Source: Symsagittifera roscoffensis
Taxonomy: Eukaryota; Xenacoelomorpha; Acoela; Convolutidae
Length of the DNA stretch: 64,000 bases
Assembly: GCF_963678635.1 (NCBI RefSeq)
Contig: NC_087070.1
Span: forward strand, 17,579,318-17,643,317
Reading direction: 5' to 3'
Translations under genes and position numbers: made by a program
The notes under the pieces: model-generated
What the model saw: the letters and a program-made list of their open reading frames with translations, nothing else
What the model was told of the DNA's origin: nothing
Databases searched by the model: none
Shown: positions 1-12,727 of the stretch, piece after piece
How positions within the stretch are numbered: the stretch's first letter is position 1
Layout: each line of letters starts with the position of its first letter

Positions 1-836
1 GAAAGATTCGGTGCAGAACAGAAATGCTTCAGTTGTCGAATAAGAGGCTTTCAAAAAAAACTAAATGTTGCTTCAAAGGTTTTACAAAAAAAAGATATTC
101 CTCGAATTTTTTGTTCAAATATGACGTTGCACCAGTTTCTGAGATTGGCATGTCTTTCACTGGTAGTTCAAGATAATTTGTTTTGTATACTGTTGTGACA
201 ATGGCTTTTTAAACTCATGGGAAGATATTGTTTTTCAGGTATTCATGAAAATGAAAAAAAATGCTGGTATTTTTTATTGCAAATGTCCTTCAGTGCAACT
301 GCCAGAATTTCAGAGGGTCCCAGTGGCTTTTTAGGACTATATGGATTCTATGGCTCAGTGGATTTTATGTTGATTTCAGCACAGGTAAAAATTTTGATGA
401 GAACTCATTACTGCTTTCCAAGTTTGAAGCATCTGCGAAAAACAGATGGCTGGTTTAGGGTTATATTATCATTTAATCTATGTAGTCGAGCAAATTTGCA
501 ATTTTGAAACAGATTGTGAGTATTTTACTGAAGGAAATTTTCAGAAGAAAGTTTTGATTCGCTGATTTTTGAGTTTCTTGTATTTTTGATATTATTGTTT
601 TTTCCCGCTCAAATTTTTGGTTTATGTTTAAACGTACACTTTTAGTTTTTGTTTAAGGATAAATTTTGATTTTGGGGAGCATCTTTTTTATGGGACAATG
701 TTGTTGATAAAATGTTGTACCTCGATTCAGCATCTTTTTTTTTGTAACGTTTTTTCTAAACTAGTCTCAAAAATTTTGATTTGAAATCTTTTTCTGAGTA
801 ATTTTCATTGTAAATTTTGCACTTGCCTTTAAGTGT

Positions 837-1305
837 TTAAAGTTTAGCAGGAAGTTTTAGTTCAGATATAGCATTTGCGGCTAAGTAGTCGGATTTGATG
901 GATGACCTGAATATAATTGATTTGGTTGATTGACCTTTCAAAGATGGATGAGCTAGAATATAGTTAATTAGGGTTTGAAATAGGGTGAGTACTGTTTTGC
1001 AAGTAACGTCAAGATTGTAGCGAACAAGGCATGTATCATGAGACACTTCCTCGTCTGCATTCAGGTCATTCAAATTGAATTCCTGCGTTATGATTATATG
1101 CAATTGTAACATTGCGCATAGTCAACTGATTTTGCAAACTCATCAATAAATGCATTTTTATTTGTTTCGCATAACTTGTTTGATATATTGAAAAAAAAAT
1201 TTTCGCTTTATGAAGAGTGCTCAGATCCTGCCGTGGTTTTTGTTTGAATATTTTTGTTGTTAGGGGCATAGCCCTACCATCTTTAGGTTTTTTGCTGGCT
1301 TCCAT
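837..1305 (-). pseudogene. Conserved coding block of unknown family, copy A
   Basis: Two overlapping minus-strand frames (1305-1066, then 1112-837) match the frames 8868-8599 and 8608-8342 of copy B residue for residue over most of their length. Shared strings include DGRAMPLTTKIF and NYILAHPSL. The same frame break is present in both copies, so it either predates their separation or marks a real boundary. It lies between the ORF1 and RT remnants, where a LINE would carry the endonuclease and linker, but I see no endonuclease motif and do not recognise it. Confidence 0.45.
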
Positions 1306-1849
1306 AAATCTAACGAATCGAAAAGCAATGAATTTGTTCTTTCAAGAGTCCACAGATGTTAGTCATTTGACAAACTAAATTAAGTATTCGGAAAGCAGAA
1401 ATTTGTAACTTTGCCAATTAGTTTTTCACAATTTTGTTCGAATCAGCAAGTTTTTTGCAAAATACGAAATCATACTTGAGTCTCGGACTATAATTTATTC
1501 AACCTCATTTCTATAATTTTACTCAATAAATTGATTTTCTCTTCGTGCTACTGCCTCTAAAAGATTGAAGTAACCAGTCAGTTGGCATAGTTTTTGTTCT
1601 TATTCGATCCGCGTAATGGAAAGCTGAAATCTTATTCTTAGCTAACGTCAGCATTGGAGTCAAAAAAAACTTTGCTTTATTTTGGAATTTGTCTCAAAAT
1701 TTTTCATCTGACATTGTTCTGTTTGAAGACGCTGATTTCGGTTCGTTTTTTAAATCCATTTTAAAATCACTTTTCATTATCTTTTTCTATGTAACTTATA
1801 GCTTGAACATTCAGGTAAAAATGCTAACGGGAAAGTAATATTTTTGTTC

Positions 1850-2474
1850 AAGGGTTGCATTTGCGATTGGTACGACCAATTTTTTGAAAAGATTTTCCTG
1901 CGTTTCCTTTTGGATGGTCACTTCCAGTTCAGCAAAAACTGTCTAGACCTTTTTATTAGAATCATTGTTTACGCAGGTTTCTCGGGATATTATTGTGCTG
2001 TGATTAAATTCACTTGTTACTTGGAGAATTTGCAATGCGTCTAGCTTATTCCAAATAATTGGCCGACTTGTCTTTTTCAGCCTGAGCACTTTTGGGTATC
2101 ATTTTGTTTTTTCGTTATTTAATATACTGGAATAAAATTTCTCGCAAAAGTACCAGTCCACGACTCTTTATGGTTGAGATAAATTGTTCTGATTCTGGGA
2201 GTTCGACAAGTTTCACACTTTGAATTTTTCGATTGTCTCTATCGGCTATAGCTGTTTTGAAAATCATATTTTTTCCCTCAAGTTTTTTTTTGGAAATTGC
2301 TTGGGTTTTTTCCGAACAACAAAGTCTGTACTTCTTTCTAAATATATCCATAGTTTTCAGATCTTCTTTTGTGAATGGCTGAACTGAAGTCTTCAGCCGA
2401 ATAGAAATAATTCCTTTTCTTTGTGCCAGGTCAGTTTGCCCATGAGTACGGAATGAAAATCGAATGCTTGGCAA
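1850..2474 (-). pseudogene. LINE ORF1 remnant, copy A
   Basis: The minus-strand reading frame 2474-2115 encodes a stretch containing ESEQFISTIKSRGLVLL. It aligns with EAEQFITSIKSEGIILL in ORF1 of the intact-looking Tx1-like LINE at 45672-46144. Similarity continues past the stop, where a segment ending in a RET motif matches the second half of that ORF1. It is therefore an old ORF1 of a related element, broken by a stop and at least one frame change. ORF1 proteins of LINEs bind nucleic acid and assemble the ribonucleoprotein; this copy cannot do so. Confidence 0.6.
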
Positions 2475-3610
2475 AAAGCTGGATTGGAGTCAGCCAGATC
2501 TTCGTGTCGTTTTAATCGCCATAATTGATCTCGAAATTTTCTCAAATTTATCCGATGAAATTTAACAGGGACTCCACAAAAATTCAACTGAGAACAGCAT
2601 TTTTTACATGAAAACTTTCCAAATGCCGGTTTTTAAAACGGAACAGAAGCAACAACTAAGAAAGTCACCAACCACTGATATGATGAAATTTTCTCAAATA
2701 TTTGCAAAAATTATCAGAAAATAGTAAAATTGTACTTTTTTTGGTGCTAACATTGGCGATTAAACTATGACTTTTTTTTCAAGGCTTAATATTAAATTTC
2801 GATGTTTGTGGGACAACTTTGTTTGCTCTATCTCGGATAGAAAAATAAGAGACTACAATTTTTTTTTGGTAGTGTAACTCCAATCCAATTAAACTTCCAG
2901 CAAAACTGAAGAAGTTGAGCGGATTTCAATTCCAGTGACCCATTTATTTCTTTCTGCTCTATCATTCACAGGAAGTGGGGACATAGAAACTAAATCTGAA
3001 GTTTGTCCTTTTAAATTTCGAAAGTGTCACTCGAAAGCGCATGTACGTTAAAAAAAATTCCGTGACATGGATTAAAAATCATTTCCTGGGATTTTTGAAA
3101 CGTGGCTTAAGAAAAAAGATGATTTCAACTCATGGAACCTTGAACTTCATACAATTGTGTTGTTTAGATATGACTGACAATCGATGAGGAAGAAGGAAGG
3201 TAGTGGCAATTTATCGTACCCAGTAATATGGCCCTAAATACCTAAAAATAAGAGAGGATTTTTATTTGTTTCATAAAGAAAAAAAAAGGTTATCGTGGGT
3301 TGAATGCAACTCTAACTGAAATGGTGCCAGTAAGGAAAGAAGGTTAATAATTTTATGTTATACTCTGAAAAGAACGAATTTTCTCCAGTTTGTTGAACAA
3401 CTTACTTCGAACATTGATAATGTACTTTCTGTCTCTAACCGAATAACTTTGTTGGCTATTATAACAACCAGTGTTTTAAAAGTTTGTAGAAACACAATTT
3501 GGAAACATCTATCAAAATTCCATGTGGAGTGAGATTTTTTTGTCCAATTGCTGTTAAGTTTAATATTTTATGCTCTGTAGCAACATACCCCAGAAACAGC
3601 AAGGAATTTA

Positions 3611-6600
3611 TTGAACTAGACACCTTTTTCACAAATAGGATTTTTTGCAATCAAAGTTACCCTAGGTATTCTGGCAGGGCAAAATCGTGACATAAATTCT
3701 TTTAATTGGCACTTAGTAAGCTAAGTACTTAGTAAATCAAAGCTATCAGAAAGGGGAAAAATTTAACATATAAAAACAATCGTGAATCAAACATGAGATT
3801 TATGGACCCAATCAGAAGGGTAAACGATCGCAACTATTCTCACTGCTCAATAGATTCTACTCTAAAGCTTTGATTTTGTTAAAGGATCCTTGAAATCATA
3901 TGCAAAATAAATGAAACTGTTTCCAAGCCCTCATGACTTAGAGCAACTGGCTAAAACAGGGCAATAATTATTTTTATTCTGATTATGACGATGACGGTCT
4001 TTTTACGGATAGAAATTTGAGAGATATCTAGTTATCACAACTTATGAAATATAGTACAAAGACAATAACAGGAAGAGAGAGACAAAATGATGGAGAATAC
4101 TCTTATAACCAATTGAGTCGTTTTGAAATAAGTTTTCACCATACAATGGAACCATTTTCCTCGGTTTGCAGACAACGAAACATTGATGCCATGTTTTAAG
4201 AAAACGCTAGAAAAATTGCAGTCACTATGCCATCAGTACATCTTCTATTTAGGTTTTTTGTTTTGATTTTGCACATGTCTGTTCAAGATTTTTGGTGAGG
4301 GTTAGGGCAAATATTATTCCAGCTTCCAGCCGTTGAACCCATTGAAAAAATATAGTTGTATAGGCATTTGAGGAAAATTATCATAAAAAAAAATTGCACA
4401 GACAAAAGAAAAACTGTATTTGGTAAGGGAAACAAACGTGCAATGCACGGGAAATCGGGACCCTGCAATTAAAAATTAAAAGGCAAGCCGCGTGAGCTGA
4501 GAATGTCCGAAAGATTCAAGTTAAGGTATGTATGAGTGCAATTAGGGCAAAAGAAAAAACATGATGACACTTTTCGTAGTCTGTGGGATTAAGATAGAGT
4601 AAGTTTGGGTTTAAGAAATCGAGAATATCCTGTAGTCAAAGTTCGTGTAATTGATGCCCTAACTATATGAATTTAACGCTGTGGTATGTCCAAACGTATT
4701 TAGGGCAGTTGGTGCTAACACCAAAAAACGCACTCTGGCTTTATTGGAACAGTGGCAGCCGTCAAATGTGGTGACACGGCCACCAAAAATTTTTAAAGAG
4801 TTAAAAAATTTCCATGATCAAACTAAGAATGCTGAAAATTATCTTGATAACAGCGAGATGCTAGGATTAACAAGTGCACGAATCGGAGGCACAACTGGAA
4901 AAATTTTCAGACGAAATTGGTTGTTTTAAAATAAACTTCAACGGATAGAGGGACGTTTGAATCTTCACCAAGGTGAAACAATAAATTTCGAAGTCGAAAT
5001 AATTTCTTTAATGATGTAGAAACAAGGAGTAGGCTCTGAGAACCAGACGGCGATGAAAAGATGAACGAAAAAATTGAAGGTAAGAGCTTAGCAAAAATTT
5101 TGGAAAAGTATAATGCTCAGAGCCCGTTCTCGGTGCCTCCAAATTTGGGAAACATGATGTTTTTAGCAAAACTAGCGCCTGTCGAAGCTCTTTCAAGGCT
5201 ATTTGGAAGTATTTCTCTACTATGCCATCATACAAAGGAGGAAGAAATGTACACTTCAAGATCCTGATTGAAGCAGAAAATATAGTTGGAGACAAAGAAG
5301 CGAAAAAAAAATAGATTAAAAAAGGTTTGGAGTCTGCTAAAAACTTTTTGATCAGTCAAATGGTCAATTGAATTTTATAATAATCGTATATGAAATCTAA
5401 CAATATAAACTAAAAATGGTAATCACGGATGGTTGCCAAATTGATTATTTATCAAAAAAACCATGCCTTAAATTATAATGCAGCTCAGTCAGGAGTAGAA
5501 ACACTCCTTTTTCAAAGTGAAGGAAAATGTAGGGAGTCAAAAAAATTTTTTTTAGGGAGGAGTCAATGTTAAATCTTGAAATTATTTGAGAAAATAAAAT
5601 GTCTGAAAATTGACATAAATAAATAACAATAATGACGCTTTGTCAAACACATTTCAATTTGGTACATATTCCCTTGACACAATTTTCAAGATTATACGAC
5701 AAGCAACTAGAATTAGAGCTGAGAATATCCATAGTATTGCTCAGCTAAAATCAATGAGGAAAATGTAGAAATACGGGAAAGACAGTAAATCTTTGAAACT
5801 CCCCAACCAAGTTGGCGACCACTCACAAACAACCAAATCTAACATTATGCAATATACAAACTGATTCAAAATTAAAACAAATTGTGGTTACTTCACGGTG
5901 TATGATATGGAAGAGTTATCAATAACTTGGAAATTGAATTTGTCTAGTTCCATCATAACAACTGACTTAGAGTCGTACAACACTAGGCTAAACGTCGTAA
6001 GACGTTTGCTGATCCTTGAACAGACCAAAAATTCACTGATTAATTGGAGACGGTAAAAATTACTTAAAAATATGGTATCTGACCGTAGCTAATTGTCAAT
6101 GGGGATTTTTTTCACTTTCCGTCGCTGTGTATTTTCCCACAGCAGTTTGTTTAGAAGAAAAAGTACTCAACATGATGTCCTTAGTCTTTTTTTATGTCAG
6201 ATAGTAAGCAAAATGAATTCCAAACAAGTTTATATTGCTAACAAGGTATAGATTAAACATTTTAAACTATCAACAATTTGACAAACAGAGTAGCTGTTTT
6301 TTATTGTATAAACTTAACGCTTTTGCCGGAAAACTTACCCTAGGTTGCCACTGTTGTATTTTCTTGAAATAACTATACAAATAAGTTTTAACATTTGATC
6401 TTTACTCGACTATATGCCACAAAGAAATTTTATTATCTTTATCGTTTTCCATATCATTATTTAAGTTTCGAGTTTTACTGAAAACGAGTGTTTTTTATGT
6501 ATTTTCCATTATACATTACCTTTCTATTTTTCTTTCTCGTTCTCGTATTTATGTAGTTTTGGTAGTCTTTGTTTTGATGTTTTGAAAAAGCGGGGTACAA

Positions 6601-6849
6601 CTCGGTGTTTCAGTTTTCAAAATTGGCATATAAAATTCCAATCAAGAAGATGGATATAAGCGTAACATTATATTTTAATCGTAAGTCAGACAATAAGTCA
6701 AAATTAGCACAATTGCAGCAGATTTCTATAGCCCATATCTGTTGTTTTTCTAATGAAATCAATATTTTTGCTGCTATATTGCTCAGAATATGGCCGGATA
6801 ATGTACATGACTTGTAGTTAGTCCGTTCTTGATAAATTGGCAAGTTCTG
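3611..6849. other. AT-rich stretch without a supported gene
   Basis: Short open frames at 4681-4929 and 5061-5267 (plus) carry no motif I recognise, and no splice-supported exon is visible. The stretch separates LINE copies A and B and is probably older repeat or intergenic DNA. Confidence 0.4.
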
Positions 6850-7225
6850 ACTGTAAGGAATTTTTTATTGGTTGCAGTTTCTAATCCCCGGGACTTCTGT
6901 CCTAGAATCATTTGGAGTTCCTCATTGAAATGATGGAAAGTCATCTAAAATCACTCTGAGCTAGTTGACTCTGCTTTTTTCTTCAATGATGCTTTGGTCT
7001 CATCTAAAAGAATTTTTTATTTCATAGTTTTGTAAATCATTTTTGCTGATTAAGATAATTCAGTTTTCAGTGTTCAGTTGTAATGAATGCCTTCAAAAAT
7101 AGTTTGATAAATTTTGCAACAATCCTCTAGTTTTTCATCGCGAAATCAGCGATTTGATTTTCGGAGAAGAGTAGTTCTTCATCTGACTGTTTTGTTTTCC
7201 ACGAGTTCCATAATTGTTTGTTTTA

Positions 7226-7549
7226 GTCGTCGATATACAGATTAGGAATTAAATGTGCCAAAACGGTGTTCTGAAAGGTATCTTGGCTAAATTAATCTAC
7301 ATCTGATTCAATGTTGTTGACGATTGTTTTCTGATGTCTGTTTTTGTTGAAAAAACTTATCATTTATTTTGCACTTTCAGAAAAATTCAGATTTTTAAGT
7401 GTCTGTGTTAGAAACTTATAATTAAAAGATTCAAATGCCTTGGAAAGATCTAATAATGAGTCAGCAATAAATTTCTTGCTATCATTTTTGTTTCTGAAAG
7501 ATTCGGTGCAGAACAGAAATGCTTCAGTTGTCGAATAAGAGGCTTTCAA
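7226..7549 (-). pseudogene. LINE reverse transcriptase remnant, copy B
   Basis: The minus strand from 7549 reads a fragment with LLDLSKAFESFNYKFL, the RT finger/palm motif LDLSKAFDxxxH of CR1/Jockey-like non-LTR reverse transcriptases. Further along, a second frame gives LIPNLYIDD, an eroded form of the motif that follows the QGxxLGP turn. The catalytic YxDD region is not intact and frames shift between the pieces. It is a dead RT gene fragment belonging to the surrounding LINE. Confidence 0.75.
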
Positions 7550-8341
7550 AACAAACTGAGTGTTGCTTCAAAGGTTCTGCAAAAAAAGATATTCATTGAA
7601 TTGTTAGTTCAAATTGGACATTGCACCAGTTTCTAGGATTGACATGTCTTTTACTGGTAATTCAAGATAATCTTTTTTGTATACTGTTGTGACAATGGCT
7701 TTTTTAAACACAAGGGAAGATATTGTTTTTCAGGTATTCATGAAAATGAAAGTAAAATGCTCGTATTTTTCATTGCAACGTCCTTCAGTGCACCTGCCAG
7801 AATGTCAGAGGGTCCCAGCGGCTTTTTAGGACTATATGGATTCTATGGCCCAGTGGATTCTATGTTGCTTTCAGCACAGGTAAAAAATTTGAATAAGAAC
7901 TCATTACTGTTTTGCAAGTTTGAATCATCCGTGGCTTAGCGTTATAATATCATAAAAGCCACTTAATTTTAAATTATGTAGTTGAGCCAATTTGCAATTT
8001 TGAAACAGATAGTGATAATTTCTCCGAGGAATTTTTCAGAAGAAAATTTTGATTCGCTGACTTTTTTGAGTTTCTTGTATTTTTGATATCATTGTTTGTT
8101 CCCGCTCAAATTTTTGGTTTATGTTTAAACGTACACTTTTAGTTTTTGTTTAAGGATAAATTTTGATTTTGGGGAGCATATTTGTTACTTTTTGAGACAA
8201 TGTTGTTGATAAAATGTTGTACCTCGATTCAGCATCATTTTTTTTTGTAAAGTTTTTTCTAAACGAGTCTATTGAAAATTTCGATTTGAATCCTTTTTCT
8301 GAGTAATTTTCATTGTAATTTTTGCACTTGCATTTAAGTGG

Positions 8342-8868
8342 TTAAACTTTAGCAGGAAGTTTTAGTTCAGATATAGCATTTGCGGCTAAGTAGTCTGTTT
8401 TGATGGTAGATCTGAATATATTTGATTTAGTTGATTGATCTTCCAAAGATGGATGAGCTAGAATATAGTTACTTAGGGTTTGAAATAGGGTGAGTACTGT
8501 TTTGCAAGTAACGTCAAGATTGCAGGGAACAAGGCTTGTATCATGAGAATCTTCCTCGTCTGCATTCAGGTCATTCAAATAGAATTCTTGCGTTAAAATT
8601 AACTGCAATTGTAGTGTTGCGCATAGTCAGTTGATTTTGCAAATTCATCAATAAATGCCACTTTATTCGTTTTGCATAAATTGTTTGATAAATTAAAAAA
8701 ACTTCTCGCTTTATGGAGAGAGCTCAGATCCTGCCGTGGTTTTAGTTTGAATATTTTCGTTGTTAGGGGCATAGCCCTACCATCTTTAGATTTTTTGCTG
8801 GCTTCCATAAATCGATAAGCCATGAATTTTGTTCTTTCAAGAGTCCACAGATGTTGGTCATTTGACAA
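8342..8868 (-). pseudogene. Conserved coding block of unknown family, copy B
   Basis: This is the counterpart of 837-1305. Two abutting minus-strand frames (8868-8599 and 8608-8342) preserve most residues of copy A, including NYILAHPSL and AANAISELKLPAK. More amino-acid than nucleotide conservation would indicate past coding, but that needs a codon-level comparison. The function is unknown. Confidence 0.45.
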
Positions 8869-8953
8869 ACTGAAATAAGGATTCTGAAAGCTGAAATTTG
8901 TAATTTTGCCAATTTGTTTTTCACAATTGTGTTCGAATCAGCAAGTTTTTTGC

Positions 8954-9833
8954 GAAGCTTCTACAGTTTAAACGTAAAAAACTGATAAAATTGGAAATTT
9001 TTGTATCAATTTTTTCATCAATTTTTTTATTCAAATTTGTTTGTTTTGGGAGAACATGACCTAATTGAATAAACATACAATATACTTGACTTTGATTGAG
9101 AAAGCGCGCTGGAAAATTCAATAAATGTTTAATTTAAAATGTTATAGGAAAAAATAAATACAAAAATAGTTAAGCAAAAACTAAATAGAGCACGCTTGAG
9201 AGAAACTAAATGATAATTAAAAATGCGTTTAAGAGGCTGAAAAAAAATATATTTTAGAATAAACTGTTGCAAGCTATGGAAAACAAGTTCTATTAGATCT
9301 TTTTTATTTAAGAAATGGTAGGTTGCGCACGTTTCAGTTTTACATAAATCGATAACAGAGAAACGGGTCAAGTTTAAAGGCAGATTCTTTCCAACTAAGT
9401 TTATATACAAGACTTTTTTAATGAAAGCATTTTATTAACTTCACCGGTTTTGGGTGAACATTAAGTAGTATCGACAATGAGTTGAACAGGACTTTATGAT
9501 AATTTATTTTGCCCGCTTAAGTTTTGATAATATGTACGGCCCGAGAGTAGGGGTTATTGCGTTTAAGTGGTTAAACTTTAGCAGGCAGTTGATACTACTT
9601 CAATGTTGCTTTATGTAGTATTTACATAAAAATGGAACGGGTAGGAGCCTTTTTGTGTTCATTGACTTTCAGCATATGAAACCCTGGTTCATTACTGTAA
9701 GTATATTTTTAATAGTTCTCAGATTTCTCAGTTTTAGTATTTGCTCCCTCGTTGATTAAATTGGAGGTATCTCTCAAACTTCAATCCTATCAGGCGTAAG
9801 CTCATGGTTAAAATCCGCAATCAGTTTCTGAGT
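8954..9833. mobile_element. 880-bp insert present only in copy B
   Basis: Copy A runs straight from ...TTTTTTGC to TACGAAATC (about 1459-1465), whereas copy B has about 880 bp in between. The insert holds, at 9562-9585, an exact 24-bp copy of a sequence at 8333-8356 in the same LINE copy. That suggests it includes duplicated local sequence rather than being a clean transposon. No terminal inverted repeat or clear target duplication is visible. Confidence 0.5.
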
Positions 9834-10339
9834 TACGAAATCATACTTGAGTCTTGGACTATAATTTATTCAACCTCATTTCTGGAATTTTATTCAATAA
9901 ATTGATTTTCTCTTAGCGCTACTGCCTCTAAAAGATTGAAGTAACCAGTCAGTTGGCATAGTTTTTGTTCTTATTCGATCCTCGTAATGGAAAGCTGAAA
10001 TCGTATTCTTAGCTAACGTCAGCATTGGAGTCAAAAAGAACTTTGATTTATTTTGGAATTTGTGTGTCTCAAAATTTTTTATCTAACATTGTTCTGTTTG
10101 AAGACGCTGATTTTGGTTCGTTTTTGAAATCCATTTTAAAATCTGTTTTTCCATTTTCTCCTGTACCTTTCATTATCTTTTTCTATGTAACTTATAGCTT
10201 GAACAATCAGGTAAAAATGCTAACGGGAAAGTAATATTTTTTTTACGGGTTGCATTTGCGATTGGTACGACCAATGTTTTGAAAAAATTTTCCTGAGTTT
10301 CCTTTTGGATGGTCACTCCCAGTTCAGAAAAAACTGTCT

Positions 10340-10880
10340 AAACCTTTTTATTAGAATCATTGGTTTCTCGGGATATTATTGTGCTGTGATTAAATTCACT
10401 TGTTACTTGGAGAACTTGCAATGCGTCTAGCTTAATTGGCCGACTTTTCTTTTTCAGCCTGAGCACTTTTGGAAATAATTTTGTTTTTTCGTTATGTAAT
10501 ATACTGGAATACAATTTCTCGCAAAAGTACCAGTCCACGACTTCTTATGGTTGAGTTAAATTGTTCTGATTCTGGGAGTTCGACAAGTTTCACACTTTGA
10601 ATTTTTCGATTGTCTCTATCGGCTATAGCTGTTTTGAAAATCATATTTTTTCCCTCAAGTTTTTTTTTGGAAATTGCTTGGGTTTTTTCAGAACAACAAA
10701 GTCTGTACTTCTTTCAAAATATATCCATAGTTTTCAGATCTTCTTTTGTGAATGGCTGAACTGAAGTCTTCAGCCGAATAGAACTAATTCCTTTTCTTTG
10801 TGCCAGGTCAGTTTGCCCATGAGTGCGGAATGAAAATCGAATGCTTGGCAAAAAGCTGGATTGGAGTCAGCCAGATCTTC
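10340..10880 (-). pseudogene. LINE ORF1 remnant, copy B
   Basis: This is the counterpart of 1850-2474. The minus strand preserves the segment leading to the RET motif (within 10538-10338) and the start region (10964-10770), but the frame is more broken than in copy A. It is a dead ORF1 fragment. Confidence 0.55.
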
Positions 10881-11042
10881 GTGTCGTTTTAGTCGCCATA
10901 ATTGACCTCGAAACCTTCCCAAATTTATCCGATGAAATTGAACAGGGACTCTACAAAAATTCAACTGAGAACAGCATTTTTTACATAAAAATTTTCCATA
11001 TGCCGGTTTTTAAAACGGAATAGAAGCAACAACTAAAAAAGT

Positions 11043-11777
11043 CAATTTAATGAAATAAACTAAGATATTAACAATGGAAAAACATTTAAAAAAACCAATC
11101 TTGAGAAAAAAGGACGAAGCAAAAAAACACATTTTTTATACCCCAGAGAAGGTGAAAAGTACGGTTTAAACTAGGCGACTCAAAATTTATCAAGATAAAC
11201 GGAGAGCTAATATCTGGAAAGCAAAATTGGGCGCCACAGAATTTCTGGGTTAATGGAACGGGTATGAAAGAGCCAACCAAAGCATTTTAAACACATAACT
11301 GACTACCTTGCAGGCAGTTTCAAGGCAAAAGAATTAGTGATTAACTTAGAAAAAAAAACAATTGAATTTTTAAACACAACTTCTCGCCCCAAAACGTTTC
11401 TGTATCAGAGTTACGCCATTACGAGTTTTCAGAAAATTTATAACAAAAATGTGCAGTATTTTAACAATTAAATTCTTAGATTTGCCGAAAACTTTGAAAA
11501 TTTTCTTATGGTAAAGATAGATATTTTAGACATTCACAATTTATTTACTCAAATTAGTAATGCTCTTATTTCAGATGGGTTGAAACTTTGGTTCAAAAAT
11601 TTAGAGATTCATATAGTAATTCTTTGGGGTTGAAATTTTGGTTCAAAATTCAGAGATTCATATAGTAATTCTTCAAAATTAGCAAATACACGCGAAATAC
11701 AACCTGACCAAGAATGACCAAGAAACAACAACCTGACCAACAACCTGACCAAAAAACCCAAGAAAAACTCAATTTAG
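11043..11777. mobile_element. 735-bp insert present only in copy B
   Basis: Copy A reads GTCACCAACCACTG at about 2666-2680. In copy B the GTCA is separated from CCAACCACTG by about 735 bp. The insert contains a roughly 50-bp tandem duplication and a run of ACCTGACCAA repeats. I see no coding capacity or terminal repeats. Confidence 0.5.
11578..11675. repeat. Tandem duplication of about 50 bp
   Basis: Two adjacent near-identical units of about 50 bp begin GGGTTGAAA(C/T)TTTGG and end ATATAGTAATTCTT. They lie inside the copy B insert. Confidence 0.8.
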
Positions 11778-12727
11778 ATCCACCAACCACTGATATGATG
11801 AAATTTTTTCAAATATTTGCAAAAATTATCAGGAAATAGTAAAATTGTACTTTTCTTGGTGCTAACTTTGGCGATTAAACTATGACTTTTTTTCAAGGCT
11901 TAACATTAAATTTTGATGTTTGGGGGACAAGTTTTATTGCTCTATCTCGAATAGAAAACTAGAGAACACAATTTTTTTTGGTAGTATAAGCTCCAATCCA
12001 ATTAAACTTCCAGCAAAACTGAAGAAAGTTGAGCGGATTTCAATTCCAGTGACCCATTTACTCCTTTCTGCTCTATCATTCACAGGAAGTGGGAGAATAG
12101 AAACTAAACCTGAAGTTTGTCCAATTAAATTTTCAAATTGTCACTCGAAAGCGCATGTACGTTAAAAAAATTCCGTGACATGGATTTAAAAACATTTCCT
12201 GGGATTTCTGAAACGTGGCTTAAGAAAAAAGATGACTTCAACTCCGGAATCATGAATTTCATATACTTGTGTTGTTTAGATATCACTGGCAATCGATGAG
12301 GATGAAGGAAGGTGGTGGCAATTTTTTGTTTATACCCAGTAATTTGGCCCTTAAAACCTAAACATGAGAGAGGATTTATATTGTTTCATAAAGAAAAAAA
12401 AATGTTATCATGGGTTCAATGCAACTCTAACTGTAATGGTGCCAGTAAGGAAAGAAGGTTAATAATTTTATGTTATACTCTGAAAAGAACGAATTTTCTT
12501 CAGTTTGTTGAACAACTTACTTCGAACATTGATAATGTACTTTCTGTCTCTAACCGAATAACTTTGTTGGCTATTATAACAACCAGTGTTTGAAAAGTTT
12601 GTAGAAACACAATTTGGAAACATCTATCAAAATTCCATGTGGAGTGAGATTTTTTTGTCCAATTGCTGTTAAGTTTAATATTTTATGCTCTTCAGCAACA
12701 TGCCCCAGAAACGGCAAGAAATTTTTT

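Larger units (their letters stand above)
1..3610 (-). mobile_element. Degenerate LINE copy A (left end beyond window)
   Basis: This stretch aligns by eye with 7496-12727 along almost its whole length, which defines a repeated element. On the minus strand it holds an ORF1-like remnant (2474 down to about 1850), an unidentified coding block (1305-837) and, at the extreme left, an RT remnant with a decayed YRPIS-type motif at about 130-180. Stops and frame breaks occur throughout, so no product is expected. The 5' end of the element would be near 3610 and its 3' end lies left of the window. RT and ORF1 similarity are seen directly; assignment of the whole block to a single LINE is inference. Confidence 0.65.
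6850..12727 (-). mobile_element. Degenerate LINE copy B with two extra inserts
   Basis: The part from 7496 to 12727 is the second copy of the block seen at 1-3610, and it extends further left to include more of the RT region (about 7226-7549). Relative to copy A it carries two additional segments, 8954-9833 and about 11043-11777. In minus-strand order one meets an ORF1 remnant (about 10880-10340), an unidentified coding block (8868-8342) and an RT remnant. Every frame is interrupted. Whether A and B are independent insertions of one family or a segmental duplication cannot be decided here, because the left junction of A is outside the window. Confidence 0.65.

Noticed and set aside
4681-5267. 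Two plus-strand frames (82 and 68 codons) as a possible small gene
   Set aside because: No recognisable domain, splice structure or conservation evidence.
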